In this document: positions 35,761 through 44,517 of the stretch, piece after piece
Numbering within the stretch: position 1 is the first letter of the stretch
Layout of the letters: every line of letters begins with the position of its first letter
Assembly (NCBI RefSeq): GCF_900240995.1
Contig: NZ_LT965956.1
Span: 372,001 to 436,000 of the forward strand
DNA: 64,000 nt
Direction: 5' to 3'
Source of the DNA: Bacillus sp. Marseille-P3661
GTDB lineage: Bacteria; Bacillota; Bacilli; Bacillales; Bacillaceae_J
Notes under the pieces: model-generated
What the model was told of the DNA's origin: nothing
What the model saw: the letters and a program-made list of their open reading frames with translations, nothing else
The model's database searches: none
Translations under genes and position numbers: made by a program

Positions 35761-36525
35761 TTATGATTTTATAAAGCCCATTTCTTCAGATATTTTACTA
35801 GCTGTTTCTACAACTTGTTGAATTAAAATTGGAATTCTTTCTTCACTTAAACGCTGTACAGGGCACGCCGCTGTGATCACCCCTAATAAATCTCCACTAT
35901 ACCCAAAAATTGGAGCCACAACTGCATACGATCCCTCGACGCGTTCATTCGCACTATTTTCATATCCTTTGTAGAGAATTTTCTCAAGTTCCTGCACTAA
36001 CGTAGCGGCATCTTTTTTTAAGAGATTATTGCTCTCTGCGTAGGATATAATCTTCTTTCTTTCGCTTTCATCAAGGTATGCAAGCAACACTTTACCTGAA
36101 GCTCCCACCCATAAACTATTTCTTTGGCCAACCTTACTGAAATTTCGAATTGCTAATGGGCTCTCTACAATTTCAATGCAGACGCGCTCATTTCCATCTG
36201 CAATATTTAAACTAATAGTTTCTGAGGTTTCTTCAGATAACTTTCTCATAAATGGCAGCGCAATGGACCTTAGCTCCAAGTTTCCTACTGCAACTGACCC
36301 AAGATGAAAAAATTTAAAGCCTAAGCTGTATTTTTGGGTGATTGAATCTTGTCTAATGTAATTCATATCCATCAACGTCGCCAATAATCGAAAAATGGTA
36401 CTTTTATTTAACCCCGTTTTCTTTGTCAATTCACTTAAGGTAAGTTCTGGCTTTTCCATAGTAAAGCATTCTAATATCTTCATCGTTCTTTCAACCGATT
36501 GTACTTTCGATTTTCTATCATCCAT
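35761..36525 (-). CDS. IclR-family transcriptional regulator (first)
   Basis: 254 aa. The N-terminal winged helix covers LTLSELTKKTGLNKSTIFRL (29-48); the C-terminal effector domain has the typical ERVEGSYAVVAPIFGYSGDLLG region. It is transcribed toward the Rieske ferredoxin operon but ends with its own terminator, so it is a separate unit. IclR proteins often control aromatic-acid pathways, and the neighbouring operons are the obvious targets; whether it activates or represses cannot be read. Confidence 0.88.
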   Translation of the reverse strand: MDDRKSKVQSVERTMKILECFTMEKPELTLSELTKKTGLNKSTIFRLLATLMDMNYIRQDSITQKYSLGFKFFHLGSVAVGNLELRSIALPFMRKLSEETSETISLNIADGNERVCIEIVESPLAIRNFSKVGQRNSLWVGASGKVLLAYLDESERKKIISYAESNNLLKKDAATLVQELEKILYKGYENSANERVEGSYAVVAPIFGYSGDLLGVITAACPVQRLSEERIPILIQQVVETASKISEEMGFIKS

Positions 36526-36871
36526 AAAGTCCCGTTATAAAAAATAAGCAAATCTAGCTCTTTTAACTTATTTCAAGCTTTACTTTTTATAACAGCATTC
36601 ACCTCATTTCGTTTTGGTGTTAACAGAAAATTCATCTATTATTTTATAATTAGTTTGAAGCTTTAGTAATTTAAATAAATTTACCATTTCTAGGTTAACA
36701 ATTCAACAATAGTACATTTGTCGTCCTATAATTATTTTATAACAAAAAAAGGCAAACAGAACATGTTTTAGTCTGTTTGACCTTGTCTTAAAGCTCTATA
36801 CCAATACCTAGTAGTCTAGTAATCAGTATAGCCTGTTTTTACATAAAGACATATTAAATATAAGTCTTAAA
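36526..36871. other. 346-bp gap between the two iclR genes
   Basis: Holds the first iclR promoter region and the terminator of the second iclR (36744-36782). The rest is AT-rich with no gene, RNA or repeat that I can recognise. Confidence 0.5.
36744..36782 (-). terminator. Rho-independent terminator of the second iclR
   Basis: On the minus strand GGTCAAACAGA and TCTGTTTGCC form a ten-pair stem with an 11-base loop, followed by TTTTTTTG. Confidence 0.85.
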
Positions 36872-37654
36872 TTAGTTTTCTTGAAAACGGTAGCCCATCC
36901 GCTTTGAAATTTTCATCGATATGTCAATGACAAGCTTGACTAATTCTTCACGTCTTTCTCCTTCCATTTTATAGCTAGCACCAGATATGCCAATTGATGC
37001 AATGCCTTGCTTTTTTTCATTAAATATAGGTGCTGCAATCGCAGTATATCCCATAAATGTTTGATCAATATCAACAAAATAACCATTTTTTCGAATGTCT
37101 TTTAAACGTTTTATAAAGTGGGTAGAGTCAGTTACTGTCTTTGGAGTTAGCGGTTCTAATGGATAATGTTCAAGCAACTCTTCTACAAATTGTCCATCCA
37201 TATAAGCTAACAGAACAATACCTAAGGCACCATTGTGAATAATTCGCCTTCTGCCTACGAAGTTATTAGGTTGCAGTCCTTCATCACTGTCAAAACGCAA
37301 TAAATATTGAATCGTTTCGTCATGCGGTGTTGCAAGAATAACAGAATGACCAGTCTGTTCATATAGATCTAAAAGATAAGGTTCAGATTCTCTGCGAATA
37401 TCTAGGTTTTCTAGTACTATTCCTCCGTATTCTAGAGGTTTATTTCCAAGTCTATAAAGATTCGAAGACTGATCATATTGAATCAAGTCATTTCTTTCTA
37501 AAGTCCATAATAATCGATAGGTAGTTGCTTTAGCTAATTTAGTTTTATCCATTATTTCTTCAATTGTTAATGCTGGTTTTTCAAAACTAAAACAATTTAA
37601 TATTTGAATAGCTCGTTCTACAGCTCTAATCGGTTCTATGTTTAATTCCCTCAT
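36872..37654 (-). CDS. IclR-family transcriptional regulator (second)
   Basis: 260 aa. The winged helix is at LTIEEIMDKTKLAKATTYRL (29-48) and the effector domain ends with YTAIAAPIFNEKKQGIASIG. It is only moderately similar to the first IclR. The pair of regulators next to two catabolic operons suggests one each, but the assignments are open. It is a separate transcript with its own terminator. Confidence 0.88.
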   Translation of the reverse strand: MRELNIEPIRAVERAIQILNCFSFEKPALTIEEIMDKTKLAKATTYRLLWTLERNDLIQYDQSSNLYRLGNKPLEYGGIVLENLDIRRESEPYLLDLYEQTGHSVILATPHDETIQYLLRFDSDEGLQPNNFVGRRRIIHNGALGIVLLAYMDGQFVEELLEHYPLEPLTPKTVTDSTHFIKRLKDIRKNGYFVDIDQTFMGYTAIAAPIFNEKKQGIASIGISGASYKMEGERREELVKLVIDISMKISKRMGYRFQEN

Positions 37655-37784
37655 GATCTTAAATCCCCAATTCTATCCTTTTTCTTCTACATTTTAATAG
37701 AATTTATCATGTATGTATAGTACTTTGTCTGAAAAAACTGAACAATCCCAAAATTCAAATGATATACTCACTGATAGAATGAGT

Positions 37785-38450
37785 TTATTGGAGATACTTA
37801 CTACCTTCACGAATCGTTAAATTAGGCAATTGGTTTGTTTCGATAAATCGTTTAACTGAATCTGAATTCGTTTTAGAGTATTCTCTTAATGCCCATCCCA
37901 TTGCTTTTTGTATGAAAAACTCCTTGCTTTCTGCATGCAATTTAATAAATCTATACAATAATAACTCATTTGTATCTTCCTTATATCTTAATTGAAACAA
38001 GATAGCTGATCTTTGCAGCCACATGTCTTTCCCATAAGCCCAGTTTTCAATATGCTCGTCTATCATTTCTGGAAATTTGCTAGCTATTTTACCAACGGGA
38101 TGTTGAGCCAGCATATCTACTGTATCCCACCACGATTTAGTCATAATTAAGGTCTCCATTAATGATAGGTGATTTTTATCAAGTTTCTTTAAAGATCTTT
38201 TAATATAGTCTAGAGCTGCGTACTGGTATTCCCTCTCTTCTTTGTCCCATAATTCTAAAACAAAATCAGCTTGAAACGGATCTTTTAATAAACCACTAAT
38301 TCGATAAAATTCCTTCAATAATTCATTTCTAGCAGGCGTCTTAATTCCTAAAAAAGGGAACAAATCTTTCATATATTTTTTCATTGGAAAAGCTTGTTCT
38401 ACATTTCCATTTTCCTCAAATAATTTACTTAAATAATCAGTATAACTCAT
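37785..38450 (-). CDS. DNA alkylation repair protein (AlkD-like, HEAT-repeat glycosylase)
   Basis: 221 aa, the usual length. All-helical repeat protein with family segments MKKYMKDLFPFLGIKTPARN, YQYAALDYIKR, SWWDTVDMLAQHPVG and FIQKAMGWALREYSK. It removes bulky or cationic alkylated bases such as 3- or 7-methylpurines. It stands alone on the minus strand and has no visible link to the catabolic genes. Confidence 0.88.
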   Translation of the reverse strand: MSYTDYLSKLFEENGNVEQAFPMKKYMKDLFPFLGIKTPARNELLKEFYRISGLLKDPFQADFVLELWDKEEREYQYAALDYIKRSLKKLDKNHLSLMETLIMTKSWWDTVDMLAQHPVGKIASKFPEMIDEHIENWAYGKDMWLQRSAILFQLRYKEDTNELLLYRFIKLHAESKEFFIQKAMGWALREYSKTNSDSVKRFIETNQLPNLTIREGSKYLQ

Positions 38451-38610
38451 TATTTTTACTCCTTAGAAACTTATTTAGTTAATTTTACTAAAATCTAAAA
38501 GAAAAGTTAATTAACATTTTACATGTGATAATATTGCCCTTAGTATACTTTAATCATTCAGTGGTAAAAATGGATGAATGTTCAGAATTAATTATAAAGG
38601 GGAACATTTC

Positions 38611-39078
38611 ATGACTATTAAAACTAAAAAAAGATTTATTAATATTGGAAGCTTTGTGTTAGGATTTGGATTTCTAGGTGCATTAGACGGCATTATCTTT
38701 CATCAGTTATTGCAATGGCATAGTGTGATCATGGCTACAGATCGTCCCGGCCAAATTGTTAGTGATGGCCTTTTCCACCTTGCAGTCACGGTTACGTTAG
38801 TTGTGGGAGGAATACTTTTGTGGCTAGCTGGAAATCCAACAACATTCTCACAAGGTATAAAATTGTTAATTGGTTGGTTTCTGATCGGCGGTGGTGCCTT
38901 CAATATAATAGAAGGTGTAATTAACCACCATATACTACAAATACACCGTGTAAAACCAACAGATCCCAATGCACTAGCATATGATTTGGCGTTCCTTGCA
39001 TCTGGCTTGTTATTAATACTTATCGGTTATTTAATAAAACAAAACAGAAAACCACAAACAACAGCTGTTAACTCATAA
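38611..39078 (+). CDS. DUF2243 membrane protein
   Basis: 155 aa from the ATG at 38611, chosen because AAAGGGG lies upstream; an in-frame ATG 33 bases earlier lacks a site. Four likely membrane spans with conserved His/Asp pieces (LDGIIFHQLLQWH, EGVINHHILQIHRV), as in DUF2243. Function unknown, though relatives often sit near copper or cytochrome-oxidase-related genes. An IS110 element now separates it from the small gene at 40902, with which it may once have formed an operon. Confidence 0.82.
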   Translation: MTIKTKKRFINIGSFVLGFGFLGALDGIIFHQLLQWHSVIMATDRPGQIVSDGLFHLAVTVTLVVGGILLWLAGNPTTFSQGIKLLIGWFLIGGGAFNIIEGVINHHILQIHRVKPTDPNALAYDLAFLASGLLLILIGYLIKQNRKPQTTAVNS

Positions 39079-39219
39079 TGTTTAGAGTCATTTAGGAGCA
39101 TTCCTGTAATGAAGAAATTTGAGGGTTGAACAAAAAAAGAGCCCCTTGGTATGATACGAGGTGTCCACAGCTGATCAGCACTAAGGACCCTTAATTTAAG
39201 TAACCAAGGAGGACTCATA

Positions 39220-40503
39220 ATGAATTATACACAAAATCACAAAATCTCTCAAATCACACCTTCAACTTTAGTTATTGGCATTGATGTTGCAAAAGAAAAG
39301 CACGTAGCACGCGCACAAGACGACAGAGGCTTAGAATTCGGAAAACGTCTGATTTTCCAAAACAGATTTCATGGCTTTGAGCTATTACTTGAATGGGCTC
39401 ACCGCCACGCAAAAGAAAATTCTAAAGATCATATCATTTTTGGTGTAGAACCAACAGGTCATTTTTGGCTGAATCTAGCTTATTATTTGACTGCAAAGGG
39501 CTATGACATTGTATTAGTCAACCCAATGCATGTTAAGAAAAGCAAAGAACTTGATGATAACTCACCCACGAAAAATGACACAAAAGATGCAAAAGTAATC
39601 GCACAGTTGATTAAAGATGGGCGATACTCTGTACCTAATCTCTTAGATGGCATCTATGCTGAACTTAGAGAAGGCGTCAAAATTAGAGATCAACTCATCC
39701 AACAATTAATGATTACAGAAGGGCGTATTCAAAATATGATTGATCGCTACTTTCCAGAATTCTTCGATGTCTTTGGAGACTGGGAAGGTAAAGCAGCTCT
39801 TTGTACATTAAAACTTTTCCCATTTCCATCACAAATCGTGGAGATGACACCTGAAGAGATACTTCAAGAATGGAAACCATTTGTTCAAAGAGGTGTTGGA
39901 ATTAAACGGGCTACAAAGTTAGTAGAGGCTGCTCGTAAGAGCATTGGTTTAACTATTGGAACCCAATTTGCACAACGAGAGATGGATAATCTCCTTGAAC
40001 AATTAGAGCTTTTCAGAAAGCAACTAGAAGACCTTGATCAAGAGTTAGAAGGTATTGTTAGAACGATACCTGGTGCAAATGAAATGATTGATATTACAGG
40101 ACTTGGCGTAGCCACAGTCACTACTTTTTTATCTGAAATTGGGGATCTCAAAAATTATAAGCATCCCCAGCAGCTAGTTAACCTAGCAGGACTCTCCTTG
40201 CGAGAGAATAGTTCAGGGAAACACAAAGGAAAAACAACCATTACTAAACGAGGTCGAAGTAAACTACGAAGGGCTTTGTATATGGCTATACGTCCTCTGG
40301 TTGCACATAATCCAACGTTTAAAGCCCTGCATCATTATTACACAAAACGTCCTGATAGACCTTTAAAGAAACAGCAGTCTCTGATTGCCTTGTGTTGTAA
40401 ATTATTACGAGTCATTTTTGTCATAGGACATAAACAATGTCAATTTGATGGTTCCAAGTTATTACAAGGGATACCTCAAGAAAACCTATTACAGGTTGCA
40501 TAA
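39220..40503 (+). CDS. IS110-family DEDD transposase/recombinase
   Basis: 427 aa, intact. The N-terminal RuvC-like DEDD domain shows Asp22 (VIGIDVAKEK), Glu77 (GVEPTGHFW) and Asp120/Asp123 (SPTKNDTKDAKVIA). The C-terminal Transposase_20 domain has IPGANEMIDITGLGVATVTT and the Ser-containing ENSSGKHKG. GGAGGA lies before the ATG. Such enzymes act with a non-coding guide (bridge/seek RNA) encoded in the element. The reading frame is unbroken, so the element may be active. Confidence 0.92.
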   Translation: MNYTQNHKISQITPSTLVIGIDVAKEKHVARAQDDRGLEFGKRLIFQNRFHGFELLLEWAHRHAKENSKDHIIFGVEPTGHFWLNLAYYLTAKGYDIVLVNPMHVKKSKELDDNSPTKNDTKDAKVIAQLIKDGRYSVPNLLDGIYAELREGVKIRDQLIQQLMITEGRIQNMIDRYFPEFFDVFGDWEGKAALCTLKLFPFPSQIVEMTPEEILQEWKPFVQRGVGIKRATKLVEAARKSIGLTIGTQFAQREMDNLLEQLELFRKQLEDLDQELEGIVRTIPGANEMIDITGLGVATVTTFLSEIGDLKNYKHPQQLVNLAGLSLRENSSGKHKGKTTITKRGRSKLRRALYMAIRPLVAHNPTFKALHHYYTKRPDRPLKKQQSLIALCCKLLRVIFVIGHKQCQFDGSKLLQGIPQENLLQVA

Positions 40504-40532
40504 TCAAACAGTAAACACTTTAGATACTCTAT

Positions 40533-40856
40533 ATTCTCAATAGATAAACACCAATAGTGCAGAGTCGGAGTTTATTTTTACCATTCGGGCTATGACCCAG
40601 TATAGGAGCATATCCGACCTCCACCTTATGGATACGCAGGACGAAGGAATGTATGGACCCGATCCGGTGAGACATGGGAGGGTTAGCGGCCGTGAGTTAT
40701 GTGGAGTTTTCATAGCACGGTTATACTAATAATTACCAAACTATACCAGTTTGGTGGTTAGGATGCACCTCCACCTGTAAGGAACTTGAAGAAATTCAAA
40801 TACTATCCACTGTTTCAGGTGTGTTAACTATTAGGTGTTTATGAAACTTTGAGAAT
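40533..40856 (+). ncRNA. Structured 3' non-coding region of the IS110 element, candidate bridge RNA
   Basis: About 320 bases after the transposase are GC-richer than the flanks and highly structured. Outer arms ATTCTCA and ATAAACACC-AATAG (40533-40557) are matched in reverse complement at 40828-40856. Inside are GTCGGA/TCCGAC (40564-40569 with 40613-40618), a GGG-CTATGA-CCC hairpin, a CCGTG/CACGG hairpin near 40690-40720 and a perfect ACCAAACT/AGTTTGGT hairpin at 40735-40755. A direct repeat ACCTCCACCT occurs at 40617 and 40767. A long right-hand non-coding end is what the IS1111 subgroup uses for its guide RNA. Exact transcript ends unknown. Confidence 0.45.
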
Positions 40857-40901
40857 ACGTGAGGATTCTAGAGATATTTAAACTTTATTGAGGGAGGTAA
40901 T

Positions 40902-41351
40902 ATGTACAGATTGGTGAGTTTCTTCGTGATATTTTCGTTTATTTCCGTAATGTTATATTTTCACAATCAAAATAGTCATTTTAGTTCTGTTACTCATTTA
41001 AACAACCATCACCCAGCTCTCATTTTACCAAAATCCGAAACTACTCCAACGATAACGGCGTCTGTCATTCAAGATCGCTCAGGAACATGGTTATTAAAAA
41101 TCGAAACAAGTCATTTCAAGTTTACTCCTGAAAAAATTGGGACGGAAGATATTACTTATAATGAGGGACATGCGCATTTATTTATAAACGGTGAAAAAAT
41201 TAATCGTATTTATGGGAATTACTATAATATTGATAATTTAAAGCCAGGTAAAAATCATATAAAAGTAACACTAAACGGTAATAATCATGGTGTGTTTACA
41301 ACCCACGATGGTAAGGAAATTGCATATAATCAAATCATTGATGTTCCATAG
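40902..41351 (+). CDS. Small exported or membrane-anchored protein with GHAHLFING motif
   Basis: 149 aa with GGGAGG before the ATG. Residues 1-20 are a hydrophobic signal or anchor (MYRLVSFFVIFSFISVMLYF), followed by an extracellular beta-rich domain. The conserved-looking centre is NEGHAHLFINGEKINRIYG (86-104), with further His residues (GNNHGVFTTHDG). The His-rich pattern suggests metal, perhaps copper, binding, but no activity is known to me. It probably belonged with the DUF2243 gene before the IS110 insertion. Confidence 0.75.
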   Translation: MYRLVSFFVIFSFISVMLYFHNQNSHFSSVTHLNNHHPALILPKSETTPTITASVIQDRSGTWLLKIETSHFKFTPEKIGTEDITYNEGHAHLFINGEKINRIYGNYYNIDNLKPGKNHIKVTLNGNNHGVFTTHDGKEIAYNQIIDVP

Positions 41352-41414
41352 GGTACATCTTTAATGAAGTCCCCTCAGACAACCTCTAATATATATCTGC
41401 TGTAAGAATAAAAT

Positions 41415-41476
41415 AGAAGAACTGCTCCCAAATAGTTAGATTGCTTATCTAAATATTTTTGAGGGGCAGTTCTTCC
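41415..41476. terminator. Bidirectional terminator
   Basis: A long stem of about 20 pairs (AGAAGAACTGCTCC with GGGGCAGTTCTTCC, extended by AATA-TTAGAT/ATCTAA-TATT) lies between the convergent genes ending at 41351 and 41542. It serves both strands. Confidence 0.75.
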
Positions 41477-41541
41477 TTTAATAATATATTTATTGAAGGG
41501 ACAAGTCCTATAGTATACGTTTCTAAAAACCATCACTTTAT

Positions 41542-42825
41542 TTACTTGAAAAGATTTGGTATAAACATACTAAGAGATGGTACATAAGAAATAATTAATA
41601 ATACTATAATGTTTGCCACCAAAAAAGGAATCATCTTTCGAACAATCTTTTCAATTGGACGTTTGGTTACAGTTGAAGTTACAAAAAGAGCCAATCCAAG
41701 AGGTGGCGTAATTAATCCTTGTGCTAAATTAATACTCATTATTATACCAAAATGAACTGGATCAATACCAATTGAGGTAGCAATAGGTAGTAATACAGGA
41801 GTTAGTATTATTAAAGCAGGGAAAGTATCTAAAAATGTTCCGATAATCAATAAAAATATATTTATTAGTAAAAGTATTATTATAGGATTTTCAGAAAGTG
41901 CTAATATTCCATTTGCTAGAAATTGTGGAATTTGTTCAACCGCTAATAACCAAGCAAATAAATTCCCGGTGCCTGCCACTAGTAATACTGCTCCTGAAAG
42001 AACACTTACTCGCGCGCAAATAACAGGCAGGTCCTTTAACTTAATACTTTTATAAACAAAAAAAGACAAGAATAATCCATATGCCACTGCAACCGCTGCT
42101 GCTTCAGTAGCAGTAAAAATTCCTGATAAAATTCCACCTAGGATAATAAAAGGCAATACCATTACAAGTAGTGACTCTTTTAAACCTATCAATACTTCTT
42201 TTAGAGAAGGTTTAGTGATGGAGCCTTCAGGTATTTCATTATTCTTCTTCGCATGATAGGCTGTAACAATCATTAAGAAAACTGCCATTAACAAACCAGG
42301 TATAATCCCAGCTAAAAACAAGTCAATAATTGACACATTTGCAATAACAGCATACATGATCATAATCATGCTTGGAGGGATAATCGGCCCTATAGTAGAT
42401 GAAGCTGCAATTAAAGCTGCACTATAATCCTTATCATAGCCTTCTTTTTTCATTGCAGGATACAAAACACTCCCCGTAGCAGCTGCATCCGCTTGGGCAG
42501 AACCACTAATTCCAGCAAATAATACACTGGATACTACGTTAACGTGTGCCAAACTACCCTTTATATGACCCAATAATAATTTTAAAAACATCATCAAACG
42601 CTGTGAAACACCAGAAACATTCATTATCTCTCCGACTAAAATATAAAAAGGAACATTCATTAATACAAAATTATCTATACCAGTAAACATTCGTTGGGGA
42701 ATTACAAGAAGCCAATCTAAGTTGCCAGTAAATAATATAAAAAAAAGAGAACTAATTCCTAATACGAAAACGATTGGCACACCTGCTAAAAGAGAATAGA
42801 CAAAGCCTGTCACTAGACCACCCAT
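41542..42825 (-). CDS. dctM: TRAP transporter large permease (DctM family)
   Basis: 427 aa, normal length, with about 11-12 membrane spans. DctM signatures are GISGSAQADAAATGSVLYPAM, IAASSTIGPIIPPSMIMIMYA and the final MSINLAQGLITPPLGLALFV. It overlaps dctQ by 13 bases. It forms a sodium-driven uptake system with DctQ and the DctP receptor, at the 3' end of the LacI-controlled operon. Confidence 0.92.
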   Translation of the reverse strand: MGGLVTGFVYSLLAGVPIVFVLGISSLFFILFTGNLDWLLVIPQRMFTGIDNFVLMNVPFYILVGEIMNVSGVSQRLMMFLKLLLGHIKGSLAHVNVVSSVLFAGISGSAQADAAATGSVLYPAMKKEGYDKDYSAALIAASSTIGPIIPPSMIMIMYAVIANVSIIDLFLAGIIPGLLMAVFLMIVTAYHAKKNNEIPEGSITKPSLKEVLIGLKESLLVMVLPFIILGGILSGIFTATEAAAVAVAYGLFLSFFVYKSIKLKDLPVICARVSVLSGAVLLVAGTGNLFAWLLAVEQIPQFLANGILALSENPIIILLLINIFLLIIGTFLDTFPALIILTPVLLPIATSIGIDPVHFGIIMSINLAQGLITPPLGLALFVTSTVTKRPIEKIVRKMIPFLVANIIVLLIISYVPSLSMFIPNLFK

Positions 42826-43316
42826 TTTTTATCCTCACCCCCGTTTATTATTTCTGGATTCGTTTTTCCTTTAAATAATTCATTAGAATATACTTGTATT
42901 GTATAAATAATCATTAAAATAGAGCTGAAAGGAATTGCTGCATAAGGAACATACATCGGTAAACCTAAAGACGGTGAAACTTGTTCTACGTTATCTAATA
43001 TAAATTTAATTCCCGTGAACAACAATACACCCTCAAACATTAGTAAAAGCAACGCGCAACTTATGATTAATAGTTTTTGTAGCATCTTAGGCACTTTTTC
43101 TCTAATAAATGTAAGACTAGCTAATTCTCCTCTTGGTAATCCGCATGCAGCACCTAAGAATCCAATCCAAATCATAATATATCTTGCTAGTTCCTCACTC
43201 CATACCAACGAGGAGTTTAAAACATATCTACAAAAAACCTGGGCAATAACAGTTACAGTCATAATTATTAACAAATAACCAAGGGTCTTTAATAAAAAAA
43301 GATCTACAAGTTTCAT
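42813..43316 (-). CDS. dctQ: TRAP transporter small permease (DctQ family)
   Basis: About 167 aa from the ATG at 43316 (MKLVDLFLL), which has GGAGG eight bases upstream; the longer frame from 43406 would overlap dctP and lacks a site. Four likely spans, with the DctQ hallmarks FCRYVLNSSLVWSEELARY and WIGFLGAACGL. It couples DctM to the receptor. Confidence 0.9.
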   Translation of the reverse strand: MKLVDLFLLKTLGYLLIIMTVTVIAQVFCRYVLNSSLVWSEELARYIMIWIGFLGAACGLPRGELASLTFIREKVPKMLQKLLIISCALLLLMFEGVLLFTGIKFILDNVEQVSPSLGLPMYVPYAAIPFSSILMIIYTIQVYSNELFKGKTNPEIINGGEDKKWVV

Positions 43317-43402
43317 TTGTGCAGCCTCCACCAAATAATAATTAGAGTGTCTTTGCTGAATATTATTCAGCAAAGACACATTTAGTAAATCGAAACATAT
43401 GA

Positions 43403-44452
43403 TCATTTTAAACTTTTTACATCTTCAATAAATTCCTTAACTTCCGGTGTTTCAGAATATTTATTATAAGTTTCTTCAGCATGTTCTTTTAATACTTCAA
43501 TGTCGATTTCATTGATTGTTACACCTTCCTCTTTCATGACATTCATATACTTTTTCTCTACTTGTTTTGTGATTTCCATTGAAGCGTCAGCGGCAAGAAC
43601 TGCTGATTCCTCGACTGCCTTTTGTTGATCAGAATCTAGGGAATTCCAAGCTTTATCATTCATTATTAATACAACGCTATTATTAAAATGACCTGATAAC
43701 GTTATATGCTTCGCAACCTCATAGAACTTACTTGCATTTCCCCCAATGACATCGCTTTCGAAACCATCAATCGTATTTGTTTGCATTGCCGTATAAACTT
43801 CTGGGTATGGAACTGGAGTAGGATTCGCTCCAAGTGCTTTCCATGTATCTAAATGAATATTTGATTCCATACTTCTTAATTTTATACCGGTAAAATCATC
43901 AATAGTTTCTATTGGTTTGTTTGTCCAAAAATGACGGAAAGGTTGATATGTAAAAGTTAAGGCTTTTACACCAGTATCTCTTTCAAGTGCATCAAGAATT
44001 TTTCTTCCTGGCTCTCCTGATTGAGCTTTATATAATAAATCATAATTATTTTCAAATAACCAAGGCATATCTACTCCGCCAAGAACTGGTGTAAAACCAG
44101 CGATAACCGGTGAAGAAATAACACCTAATTCTAAAGTTCCCATCTTTATTCCTTCAAACATTTCTCTATCCCCACCAAGTTGCCCGCCGGGGTAAAGCTC
44201 AACCACAACACTACCATTTGTTTTCTCTTCTACATTTTTGGCAAAAGTTTCAGCGGCAACAGTATAAGGGTGATCATCCTGACGAGCAACTACATATCCC
44301 AACTTTAATGAAACAGGTTCTATGCCTTCTGCCTGTTCTCTATCTTTTGAAGGTTCGGTTGATTCTGTTGATGGTTGGTTGCCACAAGCAGCCATTAAAA
44401 TCAGGATTAGCATTCCAAGTATCATAAATTTTATATTTTTCAAATCTTTCAC
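43403..44452 (-). CDS. dctP: TRAP transporter substrate-binding protein (DctP family, lipoprotein)
   Basis: 349 aa. The lipoprotein signal ends at Cys23 (MAAC), followed by a Ser/Glu linker. DctP-fold landmarks are VVELYPGGQLGGDREMFEG, GIKLRSMESNIHLDTWKALG (its Arg normally holds the ligand carboxylate) and PVPYPEVYTAMQTNTIDGFE. The ligand is probably a carboxylate such as a sugar acid. With the split transketolase and zinc dehydrogenase upstream, a C4-C6 sugar acid is a reasonable guess, not shown. Confidence 0.9.
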   Translation of the reverse strand: MKDLKNIKFMILGMLILILMAACGNQPSTESTEPSKDREQAEGIEPVSLKLGYVVARQDDHPYTVAAETFAKNVEEKTNGSVVVELYPGGQLGGDREMFEGIKMGTLELGVISSPVIAGFTPVLGGVDMPWLFENNYDLLYKAQSGEPGRKILDALERDTGVKALTFTYQPFRHFWTNKPIETIDDFTGIKLRSMESNIHLDTWKALGANPTPVPYPEVYTAMQTNTIDGFESDVIGGNASKFYEVAKHITLSGHFNNSVVLIMNDKAWNSLDSDQQKAVEESAVLAADASMEITKQVEKKYMNVMKEEGVTINEIDIEVLKEHAEETYNKYSETPEVKEFIEDVKSLK

Positions 44453-44517
44453 CTTCTACACCCCTTAAATAATTTGGTTATTTACTAGATAAAATACAAA
44501 GATTAATAGAGAGAGAG

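Larger units (their letters stand above)
39119..40894 (+). mobile_element. IS110-family insertion sequence (boundaries estimated)
   Basis: The transposase gene 39220-40503 has about 100 bp of left non-coding sequence and about 390 bp of right non-coding sequence. TTGAGGG occurs at 39119-39125 and again at 40888-40894; joining these copies would restore an intact ribosome site in front of the gene at 40902. This is the basis for the suggested ends, which are not otherwise proven. There are no terminal inverted repeats, as expected for IS110. Confidence 0.6.

Noticed and set aside
39119-40894. Subterminal inverted repeats for the IS110 element
   Set aside because: Only a weak TAGTGC match between the left and right non-coding ends was found, too short to support a defined repeat.
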